A program made the position numbers and the translations under genes. A stretch of 64,000 nt of DNA from Ottelia alismoides (lineage: Eukaryota > Streptophyta > Magnoliopsida > Alismatales > Hydrocharitaceae): the NCBI GenBank assembly GCA_037367405.1, contig JAZKJV010008882.1, positions 496,001 to 560,000 on the forward strand, in the 5' to 3' direction. Shown one piece after another: positions 1 to 9,693 of this stretch. Within the stretch, counting starts at the first letter, position 1, and every line of letters begins with the position of its first letter. Below the pieces are notes generated by a model that saw only the letters and a list, made by a program, of their open reading frames with translations, was not told the origin of the DNA and made no database searches.

Positions 1-149
1 ACCATGAGGATGTGCTTCTTGCCATTACACTGCATAAGACTCATGAACTGCATGGCACACAGTTCATAGTTCATGTCATCCATCTTGACGATGGGGGCTG
101 GACCTTTGAAGCCCCCTGTGGATGGAACATCAGGTTTGTTATCAACCAT
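1..149 (-). CDS. copia gag, N-terminal fragment
   Basis: The frame starts at the ATG at 147-149 and stays open to the window edge (49 codons). It contains the segment around KMDDMNYELCAMQFMSLM, which aligns with the gag N-termini of copia elements E (36654 onward) and B1 (23449 onward) in this window. This region of copia gag precedes the UBN2/retrotran_gag domain and belongs to the structural protein of the cytoplasmic virus-like particle. Whether the whole gag is intact cannot be judged here. Confidence 0.75.
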   Translation of the reverse strand, partial: MVDNKPDVPSTGGFKGPAPIVKMDDMNYELCAMQFMSLMQCNGKKHILM

Positions 150-666
150 GATGACAACTATCACCAAGACTGGGATTGCAACAAATAAGACGTGTATACA
201 CGAACATATGAGAAGATGGTTGTGGGTGTAAACTCATACCACAACATTTTCCATTCTTTGAAGCCGTCTTTGGAAGGCTAGAGTGTTTTAGACGATCACT
301 TCGCACCCTAAAGGTCCAAAAGAGGACCTAAAGTGAGACCGAGATGAGCGGAGGCAGCAAGGAGGTACCCACAGGGACGATGGCATGCAAGGAGGCGGTG
401 CCTGCAGCCGAGAAGGGTGCAGGTCACGAGGGGCGGCGACAGCAGCCCAAGCGGGGAGGCGGCCCACGAGTAGTCACGCGTGCGTGGAGAGGGGCACGCA
501 AGGTGAGTGCGCAAGGAGCAGCCCCCGCAAGAAGGGAGGCGGCGATAGGCAGTGGCCCCCGTGTGGAGGGAGGCGGCGACGCCTGAGGTGGAGTGCGAAG
601 GGATTTGGTGGGGAGGGGCTAGGGTTAGGTCACAAGCTCCGGTCTAGGACCATCACTCTGATATCA

Positions 667-811
667 TGTTGAAGTGAAAAGAAAAGTTGTATATCACGTA
701 GCCCTAGAGCCCTCTTATAAAAGAGAAAGGCTCTAGGGAAAAATTACATAAAGACGAAAAACAGGAGAAATATAAATAAATACACAGATATATATAAGAA
801 TTCTCTCAACA
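667..811 (-). repeat. copia LTR (145 bp)
   Basis: The sequence is bounded by TGTTGA and TCAACA. It contains a TATA-like stretch (cttataaaagag read on plus) and is directly followed, on its inner side, by the tRNA-Met primer site. Length and layout match the other short LTRs in the window (140-160 bp). Confidence 0.85.
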
Positions 812-2100
812 AAACTTCCTTACCCGACTCCCAGATGAGCAGGGTGTGATCCGACCTATATTGCGATCTAGAGGAGACATTCAATAAAGGAAATGTCCCC
901 AACAACTCTGTTGAACCAAGAAACCGATCAATTCTCGACCGTGAACTATTGTTTCTCTAGGTAAAGCGAGTGTCACAAGCGTCAAGAACCTCCATCCGCA
1001 TGTCCGAAATCAGCTCCGCGAAATCTTCTAATCCTATGTCTTGTCCTCCCCGAAATCTCGTACGATCTAAAGAAAGGAGGGAATCATTGAAGTCTCCACC
1101 AACAAACCATAATACACCCTAATACTACTCTCACATTCTGCAATTCAGCCCATAAGTTTCCTCCGATCTAAGGTTCATTTGGTCCATATACACAAGAGAT
1201 CAAAAACCAGAATCCCATTCAAATGTCTCTGAGAAGTACGGAGATAACATTGACCTCTTTGACTTCTGCCAACACAGAGAAGAAATCACATTTCCATGCA
1301 ATACAAGAGCCCCATGCACTCCCCGCAGCATCTAATGCAGCGAAATCGGACAAGTTGTTAGTTCCCAAGCAACCCCAAGGCTGATCATTACAGTCCCGAA
1401 TCTTTGTCTCATGTAGCATTACAATATCACAGTTCCACCCGATACCAAACAGCAATGAGTGAATCTCTGCCTCTCGAAGAGTTGCAACCAGCGGCCACTG
1501 GGTTCCAACATAAGACGTTGTAAGGGCTTCGTCCTCCTTAAATGGAGCTCCAATTAAGTTAGCCCCACCCTCAAGCAAAGCATGCCTTATCAGATCCGGA
1601 ATGATGACAGGATCAGAAAGCCCAGATATTCGGCAGTGAGCTGACCCGAAAGACCCGACAGACTGCTGCAGAAGATCTGACCATCCAATGATCCCGATGG
1701 GTCCGAAAAAGTAACCACTCTCTTCAAACGGGTCTGATCTATCAGCATCCGAGAACCCATTCAGATCCCTTCAAATACTAAAGAAAAAACCCTAACGCTC
1801 CAAATGAGCAATTCAGGAAGGTTCTCCTGAAGCAGTCGTTTCTCATCAACGTCCGTGAATTTTGGCCTTTCAAATATAAACTCCTTGAAACTTGCCGTGA
1901 TTAAGATAGCAAAAGTTTTGTTGGGCATTGTGGTAGGCAAGAAATGGACCGATTTTCCATGGAGAAAGGTGTTAAGAATGTTATCAAGTATAAAGGTGTT
2001 AAGAATGTTATCAAGTATGCTAGGATCCAGATGGATCCCTGATTTTTGGACCAATTTTACGTTAACTAGTGAATATTAAGTTTTGGTTGGACGTCGTATC
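812..2100 (-). pseudogene. LINE fragment: ORF1 region and endonuclease
   Basis: On the minus strand, 1219-1578 encodes the start of an APE-like endonuclease, including GWNCDIVMLHETKIRD (the QET motif reads HET) and the ALDAAGSAWGSCIAWK block. Further left, about 820-1100, broken frames give the GGDFN-like, SRIDRFL-like and SDH-like parts of the same domain. To the right, 1761-2054 (with KSVHFLPTTMPNKTFAILI) looks like the DUF4283 part of LINE ORF1. A 24-bp duplication (gtgttaagaatg units near 1969 and 1993) lies in this part. The element ends abruptly at the copia LTR at 811, and no reverse transcriptase is present. Confidence 0.75.
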
Positions 2101-2302
2101 AACCATCACCCTTTTCACTTTAAAAAAAACGGTTGCCGAGTTAGCCAATGGTCTCTATGATGTATGGCCCTAACATGAATTTTAAGAATGAGGGCTTTTA
2201 AAAGAACATGCAACAACTATGTTTACCACAGTGGAGTTTCCATGTCCCAATATGGTGACTGCAAAATTAAAGAGTCGCATAGACATCAAACAGAAGATAT
2301 AA
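2101..2302. other. SEC5 intron DNA left of the hAT insertion
   Basis: This is AT-rich sequence with no gene or repeat structure that I recognise. It is the left flank of the hAT insertion. With the right flank (6826 onward) it forms part of a SEC5 intron whose next downstream exon lies left of the window. Confidence 0.4.
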
Positions 2303-2328
2303 GGCATAGCCAAGGTTCAGAAAGTCGG

Positions 2329-2415
2329 TATGCGGTATTCGTTCGGTCAGGCGGTCCCGAGCGAGTAAGCGGATATGCGGAAGTATATGCGGAAGTATAT
2401 GCGGATTATGCGGTT
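2329..2415. repeat. left subterminal ATGCGG array of the hAT element
   Basis: Five copies of TATGCGG or ATATGCGG lie within 90 bp inside the left inverted repeat. hAT transposases bind short subterminal repeats of this kind (AAACGG in maize Ac), so these are the likely transposase-binding sites. The function is inferred by analogy. Confidence 0.8.
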
Positions 2416-2620
2416 TGCATTAAAAAATATTAAAGATATGCTCTTAATTGTGATGTCAGAGACAAAAAAGTACATGTTTCCATTAGATTCCTACAAAAAC
2501 ATACTTTTAAAAATAAAAAAGGCACCACAATAAAAAGCTACATAGTTCATTTAGATATCAAAATATGTTTCTGAATGTAGAATGTTCAAATATATAAAGT
2601 TATAAACTGACTTCTAAATT

Positions 2621-5032
2621 CTAATCTAAATCATCTTCAAAATTGATTGTTGGAATGTCATCATCATCATCGCCTTCTGAGTCACTCATAAATTCTTCTT
2701 CTTCGTCCAAAGTTGGCAAAGCTTCCTTATTTCTTTGGCTCCTCCTATTCTCAACAAATTCTTCTACCCCACTTGCTTCTGCAACCAAGTTCCATGTGAG
2801 CCCTGACCCTTGGAAAATTTCTTCTTCTTCTTCACTGGCACCAATCCAATCCATAACATGTGTTCTGTCCTTTGAAACAAATGGATCTCTCCCAGTTAGT
2901 GATCGACGCTCTTTCAGCTTTGAATTGAATTTTACAAAAACCAGATCATTCAATCTCTTGGTTTCTAGTTTGTTCCTTTTTTTGGTGTGAATCTGCATTA
3001 AGAATATATAAAATAGATCAATTATAAATTGCAATCACTAAATGAATATATTCAATTGTACATCCAAATGGTGATAGTTATACCGCTGCAAATGAGCTCC
3101 AATTCCTCTCACAGCCAGAAGAAGAGGATGTCAGCTTCAAAATTCTCAAAGCCATTTCTTTCAAATAAGGCGTTTGAGAACCATATAGCAACCACTAATG
3201 AGCTACAAGAGATTAGACAGTTAATTTCTTGTAAAATAATAAACCTAACTTAAGAACTTTTACACCGATAATAAAGTTGAGATATATTACCAGGATTGAA
3301 ATCATCATCATTAGTGGATCTTTGTCTGACAGCCATTGGCTTTCCAAACGCTCCTTCTCCCCTTCGATAAATATGAATTTCTTTCTTCGTGATGGCATCC
3401 TGAATCTCTAACTCAGGATAAAAAATCTCTATGCATTCCATTAAACCATCAACGACAAAGCTATCTTTAGAAATTGCATCGCTATCCCTATAAAAATAAT
3501 AAGGATTAAGATAGAAAGCTGCAAGATGGAGGGGGCTATCCAATCTTCCTTTTGTCTTCAAGGTAATGGCATCTATAAAGGGCTTGTGTGAATGCTCAAC
3601 ATCTATAAAAATAGCCTTTATTTCATTTTTTGCATCCTCCAATCCTCCATAAACGAAGCCCATTGATGGCTTCCTTTCTCCATCAACAATACGTAAGAGG
3701 TGGACAAGTGGAGAGAAGATCTTCAACGTCAAGGATACTTGGCTCCAAAATGAAGAATTGAGGACAACGGATGCAGCCACCTCACCTTTTCTTGTTTTTG
3801 ACCACTTACACTCCCTCCACTCATCAGAAGAGAACATCAACCGTAATTTCTCCTTCTTGTCCATTACACTCTGTAGTGTAAGGAAAGTGGTGGCAAATCT
3901 TGTTTGCCCTGGCCGAACAATTTCACCCTTCTGGGTGAACTGCCTCATCAAGCTCAAAGTCTTTGCATGACTGTAGATAAAGAGAGTGAGAGTTCTAGCC
4001 TTAGTGATGCAATTTTTTATCTTCGATTCCTTACCAATCTCCTCAAGTACAAGATCAATGCAATGAGCCGCACATGAAGACCAAAATATCCTTGGATATT
4101 TGGTCTTAAGAAGCCTCCCCGCTGCCATATTTGCAGAAGCATTATCAGTAACAACTTGTACAACATTTTCTTCTCCAACATCCTTGATACACTCCTCCAC
4201 CAGAGAAGAGATGTATTCAGCCGTGTGAGAATCAGCAGATGTGTCAACAGACTTCAAGAAAGTTGTGCCCAAGTCACAGTTGACACACAAGTTCATAATG
4301 CTCCTTCCCCTCATATCAGTCCACGCATCAGTCATTATTGAACAACCATTGTTCTTCCATGATTCATTGTGATGCTTCAAATATTCCTTTGTTTCATCCA
4401 CTTCCTCCTTCAACAAAGTTTCTGTTATTTCATAGTATGAAGGTGGTTTGTATCCGCTTCCGTATTGTCCAATTGCCTCACACATTCGGATAAAGGAATT
4501 CTTGGTCACCACATTGAAGGGAATGTCAGCATCATAAAAGAATTTTGCCACATACTTGTTGACACGTGCACGCTCCTCTTTGGCTAAGGCATCTTTAATC
4601 ACCGTCTGTCGCATTGTTGCACCCAAAGACACATCATCTTCAGAAACACGAGGTCTTTTTGCATCGCCCCCTCCTTCATATGGCTGGTTAGAAGATCCGT
4701 CAGATGCTTTGATTGTTACTTCCTCCCGTAGTTCTCTCAAACTAACAACTTTCTCATTCTTCTTTTTCATAATATCTTCTATATAATCTCTAATTTCCTT
4801 CTGGACATATGCATCGGCCTTTGGACATGCCTTCGTGTTTCCCTTGATGTGTGCAAGATGTTGTTTCATTCTATTGATGCCTCCCTTTTATGACCTTGCC
4901 GCACAAGCGACACGTAACCGTGTTTGAATCGGTTCTTTCAACAAGATATGCATATTTCCACCCTGGATCGGTAGATCCAGGTGGAACATAGCAAGGAGAT
5001 TCTGCCGTAGTAGGTGTGGAAGAGGTGGCCAT
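2621..5032 (-). pseudogene. hAT transposase (BED, DUF659, dimerisation), disrupted
   Basis: Three exons can be read: 5032-3292, 3202-3084 and 2992-2621, with GT..AG introns. Exon 1 begins MATSSTPTTAESP, then a BED zinc finger (CRLCGK), the DUF659/RNase H-like core with the catalytic aspartates in MTDAWTD and VTDNASAN, and the long insertion domain. Exons 2-3 encode the hAT dimerisation region with SSSGCERNWS, where the catalytic glutamate lies, and an acidic tail ending near 2621. There are two lesions. An extra G in the G-run at 4884-4886 shifts the frame inside the BED finger. TAG at 3195-3197 replaces one Trp of the conserved WW before LLYG. Exon 1 from 4869 down is otherwise open for 539 codons, so decay is recent. 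It would cut and paste this element and relatives from the nucleus if intact. Confidence 0.93.
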
Positions 5033-5039
5033 AACAACT

Positions 5040-5670
5040 GACCTAAACATGACACAAAATTATGTGTCATTAAAAATAAGCACAAAATGTAATCTTATCA
5101 AGAATCTTATCAAAAATTACAAATATCATTATGCCAGATACACAGAATAAATAAAATCACATTTACAGATAAAACAAGGTTATGTTATAAACCTATAAAA
5201 ACAAATAAATCAAATTCAGCATCTTACAGTAAAAACATGTAAGTCAACAGTGTACGTACTAAATATTGAATGAAAAATGAAACAAAATGTATGCATCTGG
5301 AGCCTCAAAAAAAATGTATGCATCTGTTCTTTCTGAAGAATTCTAAGAAAGAAACAAGGAAAACAAGTCTATGGAAAAAGGATTGCAATGGAGGTAAGAA
5401 ATTGGCACTATAAAACAACAGGCAAGTCCCATGTTTCAGGAAAGCTTCTCTAAACAATACGAAGAAAATGTCCAAGGACTGCTTGAAGGGCAACATAGCA
5501 TTGAGAGCAGATGAGGTCCTCTCAAAAGGCCTGAGATGAATTTTTTTCTAATCTCTTGTGCCCCCTAACTCCCCTAACTAAGACAAACAAGATATCAAAA
5601 ATGGCATATGGGATGTGAAATCTCATATACCAAATCATCTGGCTACTCAAGGGGCATAACTTTATTGTGT
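5040..5670. other. hAT interior between PPR fragment and transposase
   Basis: This is AT-rich DNA upstream of the transposase start. It is a plausible 5' untranslated region; a cag acceptor sits about 10 bp above the ATG on the minus strand. I see no further coding signal. Confidence 0.45.
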
Positions 5671-5673
5671 AAA

Positions 5674-6215
5674 TTAAGAACCAGCTTCCAAGTACCAACT
5701 TGCAAGACTGGCGTCTGTGGGTCGAACACCATCCTCAACCAACGTCCTCTTGAACATACCCACAGCCTCAGAAAATAACCCCTTTCTCAAAAACCCACTC
5801 ATCATCGTATTCCACGCAACAATATCTTTCTTAGGCATTTCATCAAACATCTGACATGCACTCCTCAGATCGCCAACCTTGCAGTACAAACCAATCAGGG
5901 AGGTAGCCACAAGCAAATCTCTCCCAAAGCCCCTTCTTTTGGCCTCCTGGGCAACCTCCTCGGCCAGTCCAAGCTCCCCCAGGTTTGTACAAGCAGCCAG
6001 CACAAGGTGGTAAGTGTGGCCATCCGGCACAGCAGAGCAGGTCACCATGTCACGGTAGAGGTCGATTGCCAATGTGGGTCTTTTGTGGGTAATGCAACCT
6101 CGGATGAGGGTGTTCCAAAGGAGGGTCTTGATGGGCTTTGGGCGGAGGGAGTGGAGGATGGCGAGTGGGGTGCGGAGGCCGTTCCCAAGGGAGGGGTAGC
6201 GGGAGAACCTCTGTT
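5674..6215 (-). pseudogene. captured PPR-protein gene fragment inside hAT
   Basis: An uninterrupted minus-strand frame encodes about 180 residues of PLS-class pentatricopeptide repeats. Typical pieces are KTLLWNTLIRG, HTYHLVLAACTNLGELG, LVATSLIGLYCKVGDL, ACQMFDEMPKKDIVAWNTMM and SEAVGMFKRTL. PPR proteins bind organelle RNA. This piece lacks an organelle-targeting start and the usual E/DYW end, and stops at WYLEAGS. It lies wholly inside the hAT inverted repeats, in the same orientation as the transposase, so it is best explained as a host exon fragment taken up by the transposon. The lack of stops suggests recent capture or selection. Confidence 0.88.
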
Positions 6216-6285
6216 ACAAGCTTCAAAAAAAAGTACCAACTTTCAAGCTTCAAAAAAAAAGTACCAACTTGCAACCTCTGTTACA
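6207..6285. repeat. short tandem duplication at PPR capture edge
   Basis: The string ACCTCTGTTACA occurs at 6207-6218 and 6274-6285. Between them are two copies of AGCTTCAAAAAAAA(A)GTACCAACTT. A related string, AGCTTCCAAGTACCAACTTG, lies at 5683-5702, at the other end of the PPR segment. Shared short sequence at both edges suggests template switching. Confidence 0.75.
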
Positions 6286-6289
6286 CATC

Positions 6290-6600
6290 AAAGAGCACAA
6301 GAACCGGCACGAGAGGAGAAACCAAGAAGAAGTAGAAGGATCAGAGAGTTACCAACTTGCACGCTCCCCCTCCCAAGCAATCTACCGACGACGATCTTGC
6401 CAAAAGCAACAAGGAAATCCGGCGGAAGGCGCAGCGCAGCGCAGGCGGTGGAGGCTTTGAGGCGGAAGGCAGAGGACCGGAGGTTGAGGGTATCGTCGAG
6501 TCCAAAGGAAGAAGCACGGTGGTGGGTGGTGGCTTTGTCGGGCAGGGGAGTCGAAAGGGCAGAAAGGGGGAGGGGAGTCGAAACGGGGAGGGGAGTCGAA
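6290..6600. other. GC-rich interior of hAT, possibly captured DNA
   Basis: This is GC-rich DNA between the PPR fragment and the right end, with short purine-rich repeats (GGGGAGTCGAAA units near 6545-6600). Open frames exist on both strands but none resembles a known domain. It may be a captured 5' untranslated or promoter segment; that is a guess from composition only. Confidence 0.35.
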
Positions 6601-6649
6601 AGGGAACGCGAGTTTTGATTAATCGGTATCTCAGTCGGATCCTTAAATG

Positions 6650-6800
6650 GATCAGCCGCATGAACGACCGCATGAACGGGCGCATATGCGGTTTATGCGC
6701 CCCGATTGTGCGCTTGGGCCGCATACAACTGCATATAGGATATGCGGTTCGGCTGGGTGCCCGCATGCGCATATGCGGCCGCATATGCGGCCGCATGGGC
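6650..6800. repeat. right subterminal CCGCAT/ATGCGG array of hAT
   Basis: About ten copies of CCGCAT or ATGCGG occur within 150 bp of the right inverted repeat, several arranged as overlapping palindromes (ATATGCGGCCGCATATGCGG). They mirror the left array and are the likely transposase-binding region. The right array is denser than the left. Confidence 0.82.
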
Positions 6801-6825
6801 CGACTTTCTGAACCTTGGGCATAGC

Positions 6826-7208
6826 ATGACCATGCTGAATTATGCTATCCATCACAATTAACATTTCTGTTAATTGATAAGAGAGTGAAAAAAGGATGAC
6901 TGGAATATCTGAAAGTATGGTGGGAGGATCAATTGGATTGATTTATCCTCAAAATATGTTATAGTTCAAAGCAAAAAAGACTTTCATCAAGTTCAAGTTT
7001 GAAGAAAGTAAACAGTGATGTTCAAAACGCAAAATAGAGGGGAAAGACCAAGTGGAATTTCGCACCGGCAGAATATACTATTAATCACTTTACTTCTTGA
7101 CCATTTTCTCTCACACAAGAGTACAGTAATGCAAAACCCGAACAAAAGTGCATGAACAAAAACATTTATTTAGACATCAATCTGATAATATCTCGAGAGA
7201 AGGCTTAC
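6826..7208. other. SEC5 intron
   Basis: This is AT-rich intron DNA between the hAT insertion and the GT donor at 7208-7207 of the last SEC5 exon in the window. No other feature was seen. Confidence 0.7.
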
Positions 7209-7313
7209 TTCGGCAAGTTCAAGATGTGGATCCTCCATTGTTTTATAGAGTGTGGCTTTGAACTCGTTCATTACCTTTTCCACTTCTTCAAGAACACGTT
7301 TCAGAATTCCCAC
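7209..7313 (-). CDS. SEC5: exocyst subunit SEC5, internal exon (LEEVEKVM)
   Basis: This 105-bp exon encodes VGILKRVLEEVEKVMNEFKA followed by TLYKTMEDPHLELAE, which matches plant SEC5 after the KSIxLPSH segment. On the minus strand the acceptor is gaag before 7313 and the donor is GTAAGC after 7209. SEC5 is a core subunit of the octameric exocyst complex, which tethers secretory vesicles to the plasma membrane. It is the most downstream exon visible; the rest of the protein (about two thirds) lies left of the window, beyond an intron of at least 7.2 kb that holds the hAT, LINE and copia insertions. Confidence 0.9.
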
Positions 7314-7850
7314 CTTCCAAAACAAAAGGATAAAATTAACTTGACCCAACTACAATAAGGAATAAAGGGTGCTTGATATAGCTCTAGTTTTCATTAAAAA
7401 TGAAAAGAATATAATAATATAAATCGTTAATATAATTTTTAACAGTTGACCCAAAAAAGATTTGGATGGAAGCAAAGAATCTATGTAACCAACCCTACTT
7501 AACGTGGAAGAAGACATTGTTGTTGCTGTGGTTGTTTGATAGTAAAGAATAGATACATTTGTTTTCAGAACCTAATAAAGGGGAAATGAGAACTTGTCCA
7601 ATAACATTACCAGAAAGCAGTATGTTTTTTTTATGGGTCCAGAAAGCAGTATGTGAACATTATAAAAACTGTGGAATCTACTGTGGCGAAGTATTCAAAC
7701 ATTTAGCCCCATATATTTTCATATGGCCACTGACATATTGGCATTAAAATGAACACAAGATAAAGTCTTCTGCGCAAAATCATACGATTAAACAAGCTTA
7801 AGACATGTCAACATCCAGACAAATATGATGCACAAAGGTGTCTATCATAC
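7314..7850. other. SEC5 intron
   Basis: This is a short ordinary intron of about 0.5 kb, AT-rich, with proper GT..AG ends on the minus strand. No embedded gene was seen. Confidence 0.8.
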
Positions 7851-8009
7851 ATGAGAAGGAAGAACAATAGACTTTGCTTTCTTGTACTCTCTGACAGCCA
7901 AATCATATTCGCCTTTACTTATGCTCCCACGAATGGCACTAGGTAAATTAAATAGCGTGCGGAACCTTTGAAGCATTCCCTGGACAGATCTGATCTTCTC
8001 AGCTTGGAC
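7851..8009 (-). CDS. SEC5: SEC5, internal exon (AEKIRSVQGMLQRF)
   Basis: This 159-bp exon encodes VQAEKIRSVQGMLQRFRTLF, then NLPSAIRGSISKGEYDLAVR and EYKKAKSIVLPSH. It is the most conserved N-terminal block of plant SEC5. It lies in the predicted coiled-coil/CorEx region through which exocyst subunits pair. The acceptor is ctgcag before 8009 and the donor is GTATGA after 7851. Reading frame is kept on both sides and there is no stop. Confidence 0.94.
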
Positions 8010-8119
8010 CTGCAGCAGAAAATAGCTCAGAAATAAAAGAATTGAATTGACACACACACACGTATATATATAACAAAAGTAAAAAAGAAAAAGTTAAAAG
8101 CACTGTCAAAATAACTAAC

Positions 8120-8247
8120 CTGTCTCTCAAAAAGTGGCTGAAAAGCACGATTTGCTGCAGAACTAATTTTTTGAGTAACTTCATACAAGTGTGCTGTCCC
8201 TGAACCATCCGGATCTTCCTCTATCTGCTTCATTTTTGATTCAATAT
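8120..8247 (-). CDS. SEC5: SEC5, internal exon (DIESKMKQIEEDPDGSG)
   Basis: This 128-bp exon encodes (D)IESKMKQIEEDPDGSG, then TAHLYEVTQKISSAANRAF and QPLFERQ. It joins in phase to the TTIDD end of the previous exon and to VQAEKI of the next. The acceptor is tttgtag and the donor is GTTAGT. It belongs to the SEC5 N-terminal helical region. Just upstream, around 8335-8360, the intron carries a small duplication of aaaatgagggagga. Confidence 0.94.
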
Positions 8248-8439
8248 CTACAAAAGACAGCGTTATCACTAATAAGCTTAATGAATAGAAACAATAAACT
8301 TATTGAAGAACATTACAGTACGATAGAAATAAAAATGAGGGAGGAAATAAAAATGAGGGAGGAAACAAGGATAGTCTTGAGGTAGGATATCGAAGCAGAA
8401 GTGCTTAACAGTAGAACTACGATTACATTCTAGGCATAC

Positions 8440-8634
8440 CATCTATTGTAGTTTTGCAAGAAACAAAACAGTCAAAATTTTCTTTAACTAGTTGCTTTCT
8501 CTGCTGGGTCCTTCCTTTAAGATCTGTTTTCAGCGAGAGGGCACCCGATTCCAAATCCGCAGCAGTTGTATATTTATGCACCCGAGAGAGGAAAAGTTTC
8601 GAATCAAACTTTTCAGAATAGTAGTTTATTTTCT
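8440..8634 (-). CDS. SEC5: SEC5, internal exon (EKINYYSEKFDSKLFLSRVH)
   Basis: This 195-bp exon encodes EKINYYSEKFDSKLFLSRVH, then TTAADLESGALSLKTDLKGR and QLVKENFDCFVSCKTTID. It closely follows the plant SEC5 signature FDPKLFLSRVHQDTTAADL. The first codon is split: the previous exon supplies G, and the exon after the ctgcag acceptor supplies AG, restoring Glu. That previous exon lies 34.8 kb away at 43417. The donor is GTATGC after 8440. Confidence 0.95.
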
Positions 8635-8892
8635 CTGCAGACAGAAGAATAACTAAAGTCAGGTAAAAGCAACAATAAATCAAAGACGCGTATGATCTTT
8701 GAATTTCCCAGGTATCAAGCTACAAAAGGATCGATCAAATTGAAAAATTCATATTATAGTGTTCTATTTCATTGCAAATACATTAAAGAGAAAACTATCC
8801 AAAGATCCAGCCATTAGATGCCATCCCAAAACGTAGGAGACCAACACATTATAGAATTCTTATTATAAAAGGTGTTGCAGAGAAAATCTCAC

Positions 8893-9052
8893 TATTAGAG
8901 ATGTATTTATGTTTTACCTTATTTAGCTGTAATCCCTCAAAGATATTTATGTAGATTTCCGTTTATGAATGCTCTAGGATTTCATCCTATATAAGGACCC
9001 TTAGATCTCTTGAAAAATTAACTTTTCATCGTGTTTTCTCAGCTTTTCCACA
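8893..9052 (+). repeat. copia A 5' LTR
   Basis: The 160-bp LTR begins TATTAGAGATG (TG has mutated to TA) and ends TTTTCCACA. It holds the promoter TATA (cctatataagg, about 8989-8999). The 3' copy is similar but clearly diverged, so the element is old. Confidence 0.9.
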
Positions 9053-9070
9053 TGGTATCGGAGCGGCGAT
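9053..9070 (+). other. primer-binding site, tRNA-iMet type
   Basis: TGGTATCGGAGCG directly follows the LTR. It differs by one base from the canonical TGGTATCAGAGC that pairs with initiator tRNA-Met to prime reverse transcription. Confidence 0.85.
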
Positions 9071-9693
9071 CTTAGACCTGTGTTCTGACATAAATCCCGC
9101 CGCCACTAACAAGATCGGCATCCCTCCGCGCGCGCAAGAGGGCTTGAGGCAACCCTCCCGGTGCCCTTGCACATTCACAATCTGCCGCCAGGAGGCCCAA
9201 CACAACTGCTAGGTGGTCCTCTAGCCCCAAGTTGTGTCGTCAAGAGGTGTTGCTCCCTCGTGGTGCGCTGCCAAGGCATGTTGTTCATCTGCAAGCACCT
9301 GGAGCGTAGCTGAGAAGCTCTCCAGGTGCCCTAGCACCACCACAAACCTCCGCCAGGAGGTTCAGCATTGCTTCTAGGCAGTCCTGTGGCTTTGTCGAGT
9401 GCCGCCCGGAGTCGATGCTCCTCTGCCAGCGCTTGGAACTCTGTTATGAAGCACTCCAGGTGCCCTAGCATCACCGCGAACCTCATCCAGGAGGTTTTGT
9501 ACATCCGAAAGGCTGATGTTGTGCCCTAGGAACCTCCGCCAAGGCAACATAAGTCGATGTGTGACATCACAAGCCACAGTTCGCTGCTACAGAAGCCCGA
9601 AAGGAGCTGAAATGGTGACCTAGGTCACTCTTATGCTTGATTAAAGCCACTAATCTTCTACTAGGTCACTTCTTCTTGAATTGTGTGATCGCG

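Larger units (their letters stand above)
1..811 (-). mobile_element. Ty1/copia 5' end, cut by window edge
   Basis: Read on the minus strand this is a 5' LTR (667-811), a primer-binding site matching initiator tRNA-Met (about 650-666), a GC-rich leader (150-649) and the start of gag (1-149). The rest of the element lies left of the window. The organisation is the same as in the copia elements at 22.8 and 36.1 kb. The open frames on the plus strand between 344 and 672 are shadows in the GC-rich leader. It abuts a LINE fragment and probably inserted into it. Confidence 0.85.
2303..6825 (-). mobile_element. hAT DNA transposon with 8-bp target duplication
   Basis: The 8-bp direct repeat GGCATAGC occurs at 2303-2310 and 6818-6825. 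It encloses a 4507-bp element (2311-6817) whose ends are inverted copies of CAAGGTTCAGAAAGTCGG. An 8-bp duplication and a CA-starting inverted repeat are diagnostic of hAT. On the minus strand the element carries, in order, a captured PPR-gene fragment (6215-5674) and a three-exon transposase (5032-2621). Both ends hold arrays of ATGCGG/CCGCAT. The structure is complete, but the transposase is broken, so movement would need protein in trans. Confidence 0.95.

Noticed and set aside
344..672. Two overlapping plus-strand open frames
   Set aside because: They lie antisense in the GC-rich leader of a copia element, with no start context or domain.
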